A stretch of DNA of 64,000 nucleotides, taken from assembly GCA_018697195.1 (NCBI GenBank), contig CM031869.1, positions 14,039,465 through 14,103,464 of the forward strand, in the 5' to 3' direction. The position numbers were made by a program, and so were the translations under genes. Source of the stretch: Certhia americana (taxonomy: Eukaryota; Chordata; Aves; Passeriformes; Certhiidae). The number at the start of each line of letters is the position of its first letter. Positions within the stretch are counted from its first letter, which is position 1. Positions 1 through 54,860 of this stretch are shown here, piece by piece. The notes beneath the pieces were generated by a model. The model worked only from the letters and a program-made list of their open reading frames with translations, did no database searches and was not told where the DNA came from.

Positions 1-3000
1 AATGCAATTCTAGTGAAGTTCACTGTCAGGACAGTGCACTTGACTGATTGAAAGACTGTTTATTTGAGTTGTCTTAGAAAACTCATCTCTGAAATTAGAC
101 AGAAGGAAAATAGAAAGAAAAGAGAAGTGTCTTCCTGCAATAAACATTCAGAAAAAAATTGCTTTTAGAATATTACAAATTCTGTGACTTGATACTGCAT
201 CAGGCTCATGACATTTAAGATAATACAAGTATTTCACAGCACAAAAGCAAATCATGTAATTTAGCTTGCCTCAACAAGCATTGCCTCAGCGGGGGTCTCT
301 AATTCAGCACAGACAAAAGATTTTATGAAGTTCTCAATATAAATACCCAGAACACTCTTGGCACAGAAAACGCCTTCCCAGAGCCTGTACAATAGTCAGT
401 TGTGGAACATTAAATGCAATCAGGAGCTGAAATCTGTAGTGGATGGGGGCCAGAATGAGTCACGTGGGCTTGAGTATAAAATCTGTATCAAAAGTAGGCA
501 CTCAACGTTTGACAAGAGCTAATGAGTGTGCTTGTATGTGATTGTGTTACAGCTTCATGTCAGCCTCTAATCGCCTTCACTCGCATTAGCCAGCTCATCC
601 TTCCCTCACGGGATGTGGGACTGCAGGAACTCACTCCCACAATTGGGGAGAAGTGGAAGCTGGAAGCTCAGAGCCTGCAAATTCCATGGTTTGAAAAGGC
701 ACCAGGATCCCTGTAGGTGACCGTGTCCACTGGAGCTGGGCAAACTTCTGTTTTTTTCAAGTTTGTTCTCCCCTTGCAGCCCTTTGGGTCAGCCTGGCTC
801 TGAGCAAGGAGTGGATTGGAGTTGGAGCATCGATGATCTGCAGGTCCTGAGGGACCCCCAGGCTGGAGCTGCACCCAGGAGGTTCCTGCAGCTGGTGCTG
901 TCAGGGATGAGGCTTTTCCTGCCTGCCAGAGCTCCAGGCAGCACGGGGATCCTGAGTGGGCCAGGGAAGTGGGGCTGGTGTTTCACCACTCTCATGTGCC
1001 AGTGTTGGAGTTCTCCCACTCCCACAAGTCTCTCCCCTGACAGGGGAGGCCTTTCCCAAGTCTTTGTTAATCAAAAAGGCAAACTGGACTCTTGGTTGTT
1101 CTCGCTCTCCAGGTTGTTTATTATTTTCTGATCAGCAATTTCTGTACATCAGGCTTTACCCCAGCTTGGTGTGAGGGACAAAAGGCACCAAAAAGCCTCC
1201 AGACATTATTTCTACTTTTTTTACTAACAACTAACTAAATCTCTATTCACGGGACACTGTGGCAAATTTGCCAAATGGTCCTGTGTCCCCAACACTGCAG
1301 AATGTGGAGGAGATGAAGGAGGAGGAAGAAGCCTGAAACCCACAAGGATCCTCCAGCTTGCCTTAATCTCCTTACCATGCTAACAAACCCAGAAATCTAA
1401 AATTCTCACCCTGTGATAAATTACGTATTGGGCTTCTACCTAATTTACATTCTTGAAAATTCTGTTTCATCCCAGAGCCTAGGAAGCCCTTTCCATGGAC
1501 AAAGGTTAAAAGTAGGATTTGTCAGAGGGTTTGGAGCCTTTAAAACATGGAGAGAAATATTCTGGGTGCACCAGCGTTCCAGGGTGCTTTAAAACCTCAC
1601 TAGGGAGGGGTTTTTTGGGTATTCAAAGGCACAACCAATCTCTAAGTTCATTCTACTTTACCACAACTTGGGATTTACAATCCAGCTTGTCATGAAAGGC
1701 AGTTTGGGTTACAAAATACTCGGTTATGCTCACAGTTAGATACAAAAGCCAGTGTTATAATGAGTGTTCTGATAGTTTACAGTCTTTACAGGGCTGGAGC
1801 AGGAATAGAAGCATTCCCTTTCTTATTAGCACCAGGAACTTCTGAGGAATTATTTTGAATGATACATACCAATATAGATAACAGTAATTAGATCAAGCTA
1901 CAAAAGTGTGAAAATTTGGGTTAAATATTAGGTAAACTTCCTGATAATAAGATATACTGGGCTGTGGCATAGCCTGCCTGTGGAAGCAGTTTTACATGCA
2001 GTTTTAGAGCTCAATTAATATATTTCTGTGTTGGCAGAGAAGGCCTACTCTTTTGATAATCTGATAGAGCATCTCTAGTTCTTTCACCTTGGGTATATTA
2101 ATACTGCACATAATTAAAATCGGTTCATGATAAATTAACTAATTTGCCCTTAGAGTGATCAAAGACCCTTTTGCCCTCAGGGTACGTAGTAGCTGCTGTT
2201 CTCCCCCCTCCCCACCTCCATTTTAATCATCAGTCTGAAATGTTTATTGGAAAAAGAAAAATTTCCAGGAATTAGGCTCTGTAAGTCCCCAGCTCCTGCA
2301 GCTAGTGAAGTGTAAGGATGCCCTCTGCTGAGCACGGGCTCAGGAGTTTTGGGTTGGAAACAGAATTGTCCTTTGCTGGTACAGAAAGCATTGGCTCAGC
2401 AAGCTGCATGTCAGGTCAGAGTTCATCATTCTGATGTGCATCATCATTCTGAAGCACAACCTGCAGGTATTTGAAGAAGTGTGGAAACTGTAGGTAATTT
2501 ACTCATTGGGATTTAAAACCTCAATAGCTCAAGCATCAACTTCCTGCAGAAAAGTGTAGCACCTTTCTAGTTCTGAAATCTAGTCACTTGGACATGGTGA
2601 GAAATATATTCAGTGACACTGGAACACTGATGCTGAGAGGTTCTTTAATACTTTAGAACAGTAATGTGGGAAAATATATCACTATTCCTCCTGAGAGCTT
2701 TTTTAAGTCCTTCTAATGATGGTCAAGAGGAACACAATAATAAGGTCATCATAAATATGACATGCATGAGTAGGTTAATCTACTCTCAAGTATTTCTTTG
2801 AAGTTTTCTCTATGCTGTGTAGTGAAGTCTGCCAAAAAAGTTTGTGGAACAGGTCACAGAAAGTTGAGAAATGTGTGGATCCATTAGCCAAGTGAACCCT
2901 TCAAGAGGGATACCACATCACTTGCTTCATTTCTGAAAAGATTTGGGAATTCAGAAACACCACGAACAGCAATGGAGAGCTTTTCCTGTACTGCCAGTTT

Positions 3001-6000
3001 AAATCAGATCAAAATTTCCTATATCTTTCATCTCAGTTAAGGCCAAGTCAGGACTTGTGTTGGTCTCAAATTGTTGGAGGAGGTTCAGCACCATCTCAGC
3101 TCCCTCTCCAGTGTCCTCCCTTTAGCATGCAGAGTATCAGAGAGGTCACTGCCCACTTAAAACTCGCCTGTGCAGCAATATTTTGGTGAGGAGAGTGAGG
3201 GTTTGTCATTAAATTAACCATATAAATAATTCAGCATATCTGAGGAAATTTGGAGAATGACAAGCTCTGAAATATATTTTAAAACCCAAAGTACTGAATT
3301 CTAATTAAAATTTATGCTAATAGCTGAATTTTCTTTTACAGAAGGTACTTTTTTTCTAGCTCTGGTTTTAATCAGCTGAGTCTAATGCAAATAAATGATT
3401 CTGTAACAAATTAGTTCATATGTAACAGTATAGTATGGGTGGGTAAATGGGCTGAGAGAAACCTCATGAAGGACAAGGTCCTGCATCTGAGGAGGAACAA
3501 CCCCAGGCACAAATGTGTGCTGGGAGACTCTTCTTTGTCCAGTGTCTGAGCACTGGAGCAGGATTCCCAATGAGGCTGTGGTGTTTCCATCCTTGGAGAC
3601 ATTTCAAAAGCTGTGTAGGCAGCCTGGGCACCCAGCATCTGGTAGCCTTGTTTGAGCAGGGGGACAGACCTGACCACCTCCAGGGGTCCTTGGCAATCTC
3701 AGCATTCTGTGTTAATAGTCCAGATAGCAAATTAGGCAAACATGAGCTAAAAACAGATAAATTCTGCCACTAACCACTACTCTTTTATGCATGGAGTCAG
3801 AGATTTCAGAGTAGCAAAGTCAATAAGAGCAGCAGCTGTGGATGTGAACACAGTGGTGTCTAAGCCTTTGATACCAAGCAGCAGTGCCCAGGGCCTGGCT
3901 GTGTGTGTTGAATAGACCCAGACCTCACTGCTGCTGTTGCAACAAGCTGGATCAGCTAGTTCACATAAGGTAAAAATATCCCAAATCCTGAATCTTGCCA
4001 TCTGAGAATAAATCACTTCAGGGGATATAGCCATATAAGTAATAATGTTCTAAAAAGTAAATTGTGTTATGCTCTATGTCTGTCTTTTCTGAATATTGTT
4101 GTAAACATCTGAAAGCATCTAAGTCTGACTTCACAGAACTGCAGCAAAGCCTTCTTACATGGAAGGAATCACAGGCAGGTTTTTCCCTGCTGTTGAATGG
4201 AGGTGTTTCCAGCCTCCCAGGTCCTGAACTGGCAATTCAGAGCAGTTTGATTGCCTGCTTGATTGTTTGTGAGATAACGGTGAGATTGGCAGTGGCAGGG
4301 TAATTTACTGAAGATTGCAATGTCAGACAATATCCAAGGGGGCTCGTGAGCATAAAGATGTGATTCGCATGACTGACAGGAGCCTGAGGGATTGATATGC
4401 CCATTCCAAGTTCATGGTGTCATCACAAGTGCTTGGCTACAGCATCCCGTAATTGGCTGCATGATGAGGTCATTGCAGACTGAACTTATGCTCACCTCTA
4501 ATAACAGGTATAGCCAAAATACAATGCAGCTTGAATAGGTAAATGTAAATTTCTCAGAGGGAGTAATTTATATCCTGTGGTTTGCCTCTGTTATTTCTAG
4601 TGTGTTGATAGGATTTCCTTGCTTGGTGGTCATCTGAGTAACAGAACTGAGTGGACTACACAGTGGACAAAGCTCAGTTCATGGTTGTAGAGGTCTCACA
4701 GACTGGGAAAGAAGCTGAGAAATTCTCAGAGCTTAATAGGAAAACTGCCTTGAGTTATACCCTGAAGCTAATGATGTCCTCAGAACGATTATATGAAGTG
4801 GGGAGAAAATTAACTGTAGAAAAACAGAAAGTTCCTGCAGCCTCGTTGGAGAGGATTTCAAGACAAATGGAGCTCTTAATGTGAATAGGCGAGTGACCTT
4901 AAAGCAACATATAGCTCTCACAACAAAGTAGTTTGTCTGACTTAAATCTCCTCAGAGGCCTGAATGAAACATTGTCAGCACACCTTGAACATTTTCTTTT
5001 TAAATCAGGTCAGACACAGTCATTTCAGGCACACACAATGGGTTGAAAATACAAGGCTAATTGTAAAACAAGAAAGTTTTTTTATAGCTTTAGATTGGGT
5101 TTTTTTCCTTTTGGTTGTTGTTTTTCCAGTTATCACTGTGCTGGTCTGCTGTGCACTTGAAAATCCTGAAAATGCATGAGTCATGATCTTAACCTAAGCT
5201 ACTTTTGTCTGCTTCCATTCTGGAATGCTCTCTCTTGTGTATGATTTTCAGTGTATGCCCAGGCCATATTTGTATTCAAAAATCAGATTGACACACCTTG
5301 GGAAGTTCTACAGACAGAAGTAGATTGCAGATTGGACTTCAGATTCTTGCCAGAGATGAACAAATGTTTCTAAATTGTTAGAGATGATAATATTTTAAAA
5401 GAAATGGTTATCAATTTCTAAACCATAGTAGAACTCCATTGAGAGAACAAATTTCAGTTAAACAATGGTACCAAATGAAGAGATAATGATAGAATCATTA
5501 TTCTATGTGCTAAAATTGTTATTTATGTAGGTATGCAGATTGATCTCTCTCTTAATTCCCTTTTAATTTCTGGTGTTAAAACTCTGTTTTTTCTTAAAAA
5601 TGCATCTTAAGAAATATTCTTGATGAAAAACCTAATCTGTAATATGATGACTGAACCCACCAACTTTGTGACTGATCTTTCCTTATCCAAGCATGCACAC
5701 AAGTTGTGAGTCAGATACTGCCAAAGTGGCTACATTGTAATGGGTATTTTACTTAGGTTATGATAACTTTGTCATCCCCATCTCCTCTCAGCTCCTCTAA
5801 CAGAACAAATGAAATCAAACAGCATAATTCTCAAGACAAGAAGAAAAAACAAAAAAACAAACCCAGGAGAACAAGGAAATAGCAAAAATCCTTTATTGCT
5901 TCCACTTCCTTTTACCTAATTTCGACCCTTGACAGATTTCTTGGGATTTATTCTCATCTAACCTAGGTTTACATTAATTGTAGTGGGCTTTAAGCAGTGT

Positions 6001-6166
6001 GCTGAAAAGCATCATCCTCATGGCACTGCTGACTGAATGACCAGGTTTGGGGCATAGGGATGCTACGCAGTGTGAACTTGAACAGTTTTTCCCAGTGCCT
6101 CAAGCTTTCCGTGGGTACTATTGCCCCCCAGCTCTGTGCTGGATCTCAGTGCCTGTTACCTTTCAG
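1..6166. other. TENM2: TENM2 intron (upstream exon outside the window)
   Basis: No teneurin exon or other gene is recognisable here. The open frames are short and match nothing I know. The stretch from about 1,030 to 1,680 has an evenly textured sequence that I suspect is an old LTR-type repeat, but cannot prove. The region 540-1,030 is GC-richer than its surroundings. The next exon upstream (EGF-8 end) should lie before base 1. Confidence 0.7.
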
Positions 6167-47243
<41,077 letters not shown>

Positions 47244-48167
47244 CAAATTAACCTGCTGTCATCCTTTGCTGGATGAATCAGTAGTCGTAACTGTTATCTC
47301 CTCTCCTAAGGAGATGAAGACCTAAATGGGGGCACTAGGCTGAGCTACTCTGGGATAGTAAGTGGCAAAAAAGCTCATATTTTTTGAGTTAAATGCTACT
47401 GTTCAAGTGATTAAAAACCACATCCTGAAGTGGACTAAAGCCAGACTGAAAACTCTTAACCGTACAAATTAAAAAGTACCCCTGAAATATTACCCACTTG
47501 TTCTGGGTCTAAAGAAAAACAAAAAGAAGGCCTCGTATTGTATTACCTCACTCCATTCACACGTGAGCAAACTAAGAAATTCAAGTGGGCCACTTTCACT
47601 AACCAGCTGATGAAACACAGATGATTCAGACTGCTTGTTTGATAAATATCCAAGAGGTTTTCATTTAAAGCAAAATACAGATGCATTTAAAACATGACTT
47701 TGGGGTGATTTGTGTGTAGCAACTGGAGGACAAATGAAATGCAAGTGAGAGCGCACTGGAAATAGGAAAGGAAAATATATCTAAAAGTAACAAAACCACA
47801 CTTGCACTCTGACCCTCCACTTGTCTGGCCTGAAGCTTAACTTATTCAAAGAGGGCAGAGTGTAAAGTTACATTCAAAATGGTGGCTATAAATCACTACA
47901 GATAAATTTCATACTCTGTTTGTCTTTGAAGATTTCCATTGTGGACAGTATAACACAGTTACAGGGTGTAGTCTGTTTAGATTCAGTAGTTTGTTGGTAT
48001 CAGTTCCAGTAGAGCTGTGGGCATTGTGTTACACTATTGCAAATGGGCACCACGTCAGATCACCCTGTACATACATCAGCCAGAAGGCACAATCACTGTT
48101 TCAGATTTAAAAATTATTAGTGTGTTTGTTTGGTCGAGAAACTGAGACAATCACATTACAGTCACCA

Positions 48168-48168
<1 letters not shown>

Positions 48169-48215
<47 letters not shown>
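48169..48215. repeat. 47-base A run in the 3' UTR
   Basis: Uninterrupted A tract in the TENM2 3' UTR, 175 bases before the polyadenylation signal. It could be the tail of an old retroposed insert or simple slippage growth. Confidence 0.95.
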
Positions 48216-48217
<2 letters not shown>

Positions 48218-48389
48218 AAGAAAAAAAAGAAAAAAATGTCTAATACGAACTTTGGTACAAGAACTTTTTTGTAATATACATGTATGAATTGTTCATTGAG
48301 TTTTTATATTAATTTTAATTTGCTGCTAAGCAAAGACTAGAGACAGGCAAAGATAATTTATGGCAAAGTGTTTAAATTGTTTATACATA

Positions 48390-48395
48390 AATAAA
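48390..48395 (+). promoter_or_regulatory. TENM2: Canonical polyadenylation signal AATAAA of TENM2
   Basis: This is the first canonical AATAAA downstream of the stop codon in an AT-rich context. A T/GT-rich stretch follows 20-40 bases later (GTGAATTAGTTGTCTTCC), as expected for a downstream element. Confidence 0.7.
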
Positions 48396-51300
48396 GTCTC
48401 TAAAACTCCTGTGAATTAGTTGTCTTCCATTGCAAAATCTTGTAAAAGCGATTCTTGTCTGGCTGTTTCTAATGCACACAGTGTTCTGTATGTGGAAATG
48501 ACTTCCTGCGGTTCCATGGATCCTGCTGGGGGCTGGTCCTTTGATCTCTGGGCAAGCAAAGTCCTTCACACACATCACCCAAAAATCTGCTTAGGACACT
48601 GGAGAAAATTGATAAATGCTTTAGAAATGCCCTCTCTGCCCCTCATGACTAGCAGCACTCAAACTGCTGTGTTTAAATTCTGGAATTAGTTTAATTGCAC
48701 TGAAGTAACCTCTAAACAGTTTGAAAATGTAGTAACATAATATTAAATGGAACATGCAAGGCTGTGCTGTGAGCCAGGAAGTCTCCATGAAATCTGTCTT
48801 CTTTGGGAGATTGCTTGTTTCTTCCACATTTAAAACTGGGAGGTAAGATCAAAGACCCTCTTCTAAGCAAACAGTCACTCCTGGTGATGATAAAAGGGAG
48901 CCATCCATCACCCAGAGCCCTGCCGCTTTTATCTCATTTAAGGATGCAGCTGGGGACCTCTACTTAATTTTGAGAACAGTTTTGCTTTTGGGGTTGTAAA
49001 TGAGGTTTTTAATGATTCATGATAGCAACAGAGATGCTCGAGTTGATTATGGGCATAAATTCACTCCAGGGCATTTTTAAAGCTGAGCAGTTCAGTGCCT
49101 GTGTGGTGCTACACCTGGAGCACTCAGAAAGCACGTCTAATTTTTCTGTGCAAACGAGAGCCACCCTGCTCTGACCAGGAGTTACACCTACATGTGCACC
49201 CCACGGGCACCCCCAGCCCTGTTACTCATCCTCTGAAGAGGAAATCTGGCTGCATTTTCAAATGAAGTCCTGAGTGTCCATCACTGCAGGTGTTTTTCTT
49301 TGCTGAAGGACTTGGAGTGCTGTTACCTTATTATTTTGACTCCACAAGTGAAATCTCTTAAGGAAGTGGGTTTTTTTTCATGGAGGAGTAAAACATGAAA
49401 TCACAAAGTGGAGACACTTTGCATTATTGCAGTATGTCTGGATTACCTGGCCCTGTCCTGGTAAGCTGCTTAGCTCATTTTCTGGGGTAGAATTTTTCTT
49501 GCAGTTTGAGGGAGTTGAAATGAGAGCCTGTTCCACAGACCCCAGTGTCCTTCATTCTGTTACCATTCTCCTAAAGCTAAAACTCTTCAGAGCTGGAGAT
49601 ACTGCTACTTCAAAAGAGAACTCAGTTAAGCTAAAAGGGAAGCATCCTTTGAATATATTAATGACTATCAAAGGAGATGTAGCAAATTTCAGGGGATGCA
49701 CACCCTACTCATCTCCTTTGCAACTATCACACACCATCCAGATGATCTCAATCAGAGTTTTGGGAGATGGTGCTAAATTCTGACCAGAGGTGATTGATCC
49801 AGGGCTAGCTGTAGTTTCCAAAGCCAGTGTGCAGCTCAGCACAGGTGGTGTGGGAAGCCCCAGCAATACACTTGAGCTTTTAGGCCCAGCTTATCAATGT
49901 GCTGGACCCAACCAAGGTCATTCCCAGCTCTGCCCCTCAGCTCTGCCACTTCACTTTCCCTGTGTTCCCATACAGACCCTCAGCCTCACTCCATCTACAT
50001 GGATTACCCAGCCTGTCCTTTTGGCAAGTAAACTGCACAGTGTCCTGTGACTTAGAGAACCTTGTATGGTGCCCCAAAGAGATTGGAAGAATTGCTGTAT
50101 TTTTTGTAATTATGACAAAAGAGCTAAATTCTCTCATGTCTAGAAAAAACAGCTGACTGGTAGAGCCCATTCTAAAGAGTTTTCACTTAACAAATGAGGG
50201 AGATAACTGGACTGGTGTGGCCATGGCCACCTCTTGTACTCCCATCTGGATTTCCCATTTCTTGAAGCATCTGCTTCTCGCTTTTTCCTTTCCACAACCT
50301 TCCCTTTTCTCACTTCAAACTGGTATCTCCCAATTTGAGAGGTATATTCCTCTCAAAGCTCTTGCTTTTCCTCTCTTTTCCTTGCTACACTTTTCCATAT
50401 GGAATAGATGCTTAACCTAAAGCACTGCCAAGGAGGTGTGAACTGGCATCTTCTTAGGAGGGAGTAGTTAAGCGGTGGCTTTAACAGTGACATTGTGACA
50501 GTCTGTGTTCCCAATAGCACTGTGACCAGGACAGAGCAAGAGCACCCATCTAAGGACCTGGCCTGAAAAGTACTCCTGCCTTTGGGAAGGCACAGAGCAT
50601 GAGCTCAGGCCAGCCTGAGTATGGTGAACACAGGTTTGCTCTCCCAACTCGCTTGAGTGCAAGCTGAGTTGTTTGCAGAGAGAGCAGGAATCCAAGAATA
50701 GGCTTCTGTTTGATGCTAAAACCAGATGGAAAATCAGCATTAGAGTACTTTTCCTTTCCTATTGGATTGCCGTAACTGAAGGAATTTATATTTATAACTT
50801 TGCATTTCAGCTTGGAAAAGAACCTGGTTTGTTTCCTGACTTATCCCAAAGAGTGGACTGGCTGTGGGGGTAGCACGTGTCTCAGTACACCCTGCTCCTC
50901 ATCACCATGGGTGTTTTGCCTCTCGAGGTGGCACCCGTGGCACTTTGGCCACATGATGGCAGTTCTGCCCACGAGACACCCAGAGGTGCCTTTGCCTCCT
51001 GGCACTGCCTTGCCCACACCAGTCCCCAGCAGTACCTTGTCAGCCTTCCTCAGGGGTTGGTGTCTCTCACATAAAGGCACACACAGACATTCCTCCTAAA
51101 GCTGGGCCAGACCAGTGGGGCCACACTACTCTTATGGGAATAAATTAAGGGAAGGAACAACCGAGGCTTTTTTTCTTTTTGCTTTTTTTTTTTTTTTTCT
51201 TTGCTACTTTTAGTGCAGTGGCTGATTCAAGAGCAAACAGTGGGCTCTGAGAGTGCACAGAGCCAGACTGAAACCTGCATGGGAGCCTGGTTCTGGCACT

Positions 51301-51799
51301 TCCAGTTTTCACCTCCCATCCCTTAGGAAATGCAGCCCCTCATAAATTTCCTGATAGAAAGGACTGTGCCAACACCATTTTGCCTCTGTAAGCCAAGTCT
51401 CTGATCTTCATGCAGTTCAGGCTCATCATTGCTGTGAGAACAGAAGAGCCAGATATCCCTCACCTGCCCTGAACATGACCATGACACTGCCTTCTAAGGC
51501 TCTTCATGTTTGGTGATCATTTCCTGTTCAAGAGTCCAAGAAAACCACATCAGGACTGAATGCCATTGAATAATTTGCATTAACTGCTTTGTGCTGTAAT
51601 TTCTGTAAGGTTCTTTCTCCCCTTTCACAACAAACTCACAACAGATCTCAAATAAGCACTCAATAATGATCAAACATGGGAATATGTTCAACACACAGCC
51701 TTGAGGGTACAGCCCTAAGAAATTCCAGAGGTAAAGTTTCAGACACTGAATTGTACTGTCCTGTGTTCATGTGGTGATCTTGCATGAGAACCCCACGTG

Positions 51800-51850
51800 A
51801 AGGTCACTCATAAACTCGAGTGACCTTTGAACTGTGACTCAGTTCAAAGG
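51800..51850. promoter_or_regulatory. Double perfect hairpin with DR1-like nuclear-receptor site
   Basis: AAGGTCACTC (51,800-51,809) pairs with GAGTGACCTT (51,818-51,827). An 11-base stem, CCTTTGAACTG (51,824-51,834), pairs with CAGTTCAAAGG (51,840-51,850) around a 5-base loop. The overlap, read on the minus strand at 51,821-51,833, is AGTTCAAAGGTCA. This is a direct repeat of two half-sites spaced by one base, the DR1 site type bound by HNF4, RXR and PPAR. Function is inferred only. Confidence 0.45.
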
Positions 51851-54164
51851 AGGGATTTTACCTTACAAATTAAGGCAGGTGTAATGAAGAGGTACCAGGA
51901 CCTCTCTGCCTCTGAGCTGCTTCTGAACTTTTCTGACAATAAAAGTTCCTTCCCAGCCTCTTCTAGTACTGCCTGCAGCATAAAAGTTCCTTATTTACAA
52001 GGATTACTTAGTTTAAACAGTACTTACTGCATTTGAAACCTGTCACTCCTCTGGAACCAAACTCACTTCTCTACCTCTGTGGCACCAAGCTCCAAGGGCT
52101 GTGCTACAGAAGAGGGTCAGCATCCACCACAGTACAGATGTATTTACACAGCTGCAAAAGATGTTTCACTCTGCACATCTCTGAATTGGCAGCAACATCT
52201 CCGAGCCTTGAGCCACTTTCAGCCCACAGAAAACAGTGAAGGAGCATGGGCAGGTGGCTCCACTGGGCAGGGTCTGTCTCTGAGGGCTCTGCTGCTGGTT
52301 GTACCAGACATACATTACATATACAGACATACATTGTGTGCTGTAACTGCTTGGTTAGGTCAATAATATCAGAATAATTCTGTCTCACTCCCCCTATATG
52401 TCTGTCATCTCCCCAGTGAGCACAGTTATACGCAATGTTTGAGCATGACTAAGAGCTCTAGGAAGGCAAATACCATTGCCAGCGTCAAAGCACCAACTCC
52501 CCTGTGTTGATAAAGCCTTTTCTGCCTCTGCCTAACTCAGCACAGCAGTGCTGGTCACTTCTGGGGCTGTGGTCATGAGCTCTGTGTGTCTACAGCAGCA
52601 ACACCTGGCAGGTGATTACCTGAGCTGCTGGGAAAAGCAAGTGGCATTTAACAAGCAGCTGAGACTGGGTCACACAAAAGTCATTGCAGAATGCTCTGCA
52701 GCACCCTCACAGCAGGGCCATCACCCTCAGGGGTTAAGTTGGTAATTTTAGTCTCAGCTGACTGGCAGTTCACTGTGTCAGCTCAGCCTCTCCACCACAA
52801 TCACCCAAAAACAAAAACACAGAGGTGCAGGCACCTGTGTGATGTGCTCAGGTACCCAAGCCAGGCATGCAGCCAGATCACCAGCAAGAAACCAGCTTGG
52901 CAGGGAAGGCAGGGACTGGACCCTGCCAGCCTCTCCCACACACAGTTTAGGGTCTGCCTGCCAGCAGCCTGAAGAATGCCCAGCCTTCTCCACCCCAGCC
53001 TCAGGAGCCTCTTCTAACCTGCTGAATGTGGGGTTTGCACCAGGGGTGAGTGCCCAGCAGATGACCTGAACCCACCCATGTGCTCCAGTTCACCTAGAGC
53101 TCAGCCACCAGCCCTGCCCAGGCTTCCCCACACCTCCTGCAGCAGGAATGGGGTGCTGCTCTTCAAAACACACATCTAATGTCACAGATTAGTCTTCCCC
53201 TCCTTTCCTTGTTCGTTAAAATACTTGTGTAGCATCTTGGGAGGATTTAATGGTTACAGTCAGGCTACTTCTGAGCCAAGGACAGGAACAAAAGAAAAAG
53301 CAAGCAATAAAGTAAAATGTGGTAAAAACACCACGGGAGAGAACTGTGTGCCAACTTTCAGACAAGCAAATGAATGCAGCCAATTTATAAATCCTTAACA
53401 AATAGGATTTACAATGGAAGTGGCAGTTAAGCCATCATGAGTACAGAAGGTGGTAGGCAGTGCTCTGTAATGCTGCCCGTGCTCTGCTGCAGCAGCTCAG
53501 CAGCATTGCTATTGGAGAAATTGTATTTACAGAAGTTTTTCATCTTCAGATGACAGCTTTTGGCAGGCTTTAGTCTAATTTGGTGGTTGCATACAAAAGG
53601 AAAATCAGCCCGCAGGACTCCGGGCTGTACCACTGACTATGCTGCTAAAACCCAGGCCTTGTGACTGTGTCAAATACCTCCCTGTCCTCAAACTCCTACA
53701 AACTAGCTGCAACCATCACATAAATGAAAGTCAAATATTAAGAAATATTAGTGCTATAAATCAGTAATTCAACTATCTCATTTTTAGTTGTCAGCAATAG
53801 TCACTGACTCAATAGGCTCTACTTGATAAATCAGACTTTTTCATCTGTCAGAAGTTCTCTGTAGAGATAAAAACCAGACTCCTGCTTGCCTCTGAAGGCT
53901 GAGTGATCTTTTAGAAAACATCTCCATCTCAATGCCTTGGTCTCTGCCCAGGTGGGGAAGGCAGGTTATTAAAAACTTTGGAACAAAGCACATGAGAGGA
54001 GAGTTTTCACACTTAGCACAGGGCCCTTATTGAAAAGCAGGGATTGGTGTGGGTGGAAGCTGCTGGAAGGCTTGGAGTCCAGCTCTTTCTTTGGTTCCAG
54101 AGTGTCCTAGGACAGGTGAGAATAACCCCATGTTAAGAGCATGTCCAGCTGAGATATGAATATC

Positions 54165-54860
54165 TTCAGGACTGGCGACACCAACCTATTCAGCACTCAG
54201 TCAGCCTCACAGCAAAATTAGTATTTCTTATGTTTAACCAGAACTCTGTATTTCTTCCTTTGCCCTGTCACTGGGCACAACTGAGACAATCCTGGCTCTT
54301 GTGTCATTATTACTCCTTCCTTTCAGACACTTGTGTACAGCAATTAGATCACCCCTGAGCCACCTCCTCTCAGGGCTGAACAGCCTCAGCTCCCTCAGCC
54401 TTCCCCTATTTCAGATGCTCCTGGCCCTTCACCATCTTACTGCCCTTTGCTGGGCTCTCTCCGTCAAGTGTCTGTCTTGTACAGGGTCCCTCAGAACCAG
54501 ACTCAGCACTCCAACCACGTCTCCCTGGTGCTGAGCAGAGGGGAGGGATCACCTCCTCAGCCCTTTGGAGATGCCCTGGCAAATCCAGCCCAAGGTGATG
54601 CTTGCTCTCTCTTGCTTGCTCACTCTGCCACAAAAATATATTGCTGGATCAACTCACTGTCCCCAGGTCCTTTCCTGGAAAGCTCCTTCACACCTGGGTG
54701 TCCTCCAGCTCATACTGAGGCTTGGGGTTGTTCCTCGGCAGGTGGAAGACTCTGAACTTCCCTTTGCTGATTCTCCTGAGGCTCCCATCATCCCCTTTCT
54801 CCAACCTGGATGGCAGAAGACCCTCTGGTTTATCAGCTGCTCTGCCTCGAAGCTCCCCCA
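54165..54860 (-). mobile_element. CR1 LINE fragment, minus strand
   Basis: On the plus strand the order is that of an inverted CR1: CTTTGCCCTGTCACTGGGCA, AGCAATTAGATCACCCCTGA, CTCAGGGCTGAACAGCCTCA, TTTGCTGGGCTCTCTCCGTC, and the GTGCTGAGCAGAGGGGAGGG/ATCACCTCC block. A decayed ORF2-end region follows (CTCATACTGAGGCTTGGGGT, GACTCTGAACTTCCC). It is older and more diverged than the 35 kb copy and lacks a clean 3' tail. Confidence 0.8.

Larger units (their letters stand above)
47244..48415 (+). other. TENM2: TENM2 3' UTR
   Basis: About 1.17 kb follows the TAA stop with no competing gene. It is AT-rich and holds a 47-base A run (48,169-48,215). One match to the Pumilio motif TGTANATA lies at 48,066-48,073. 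The end is inferred from the polyadenylation signal at 48,390; the cleavage site could differ by tens of bases, and longer isoforms cannot be excluded. Confidence 0.75.
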
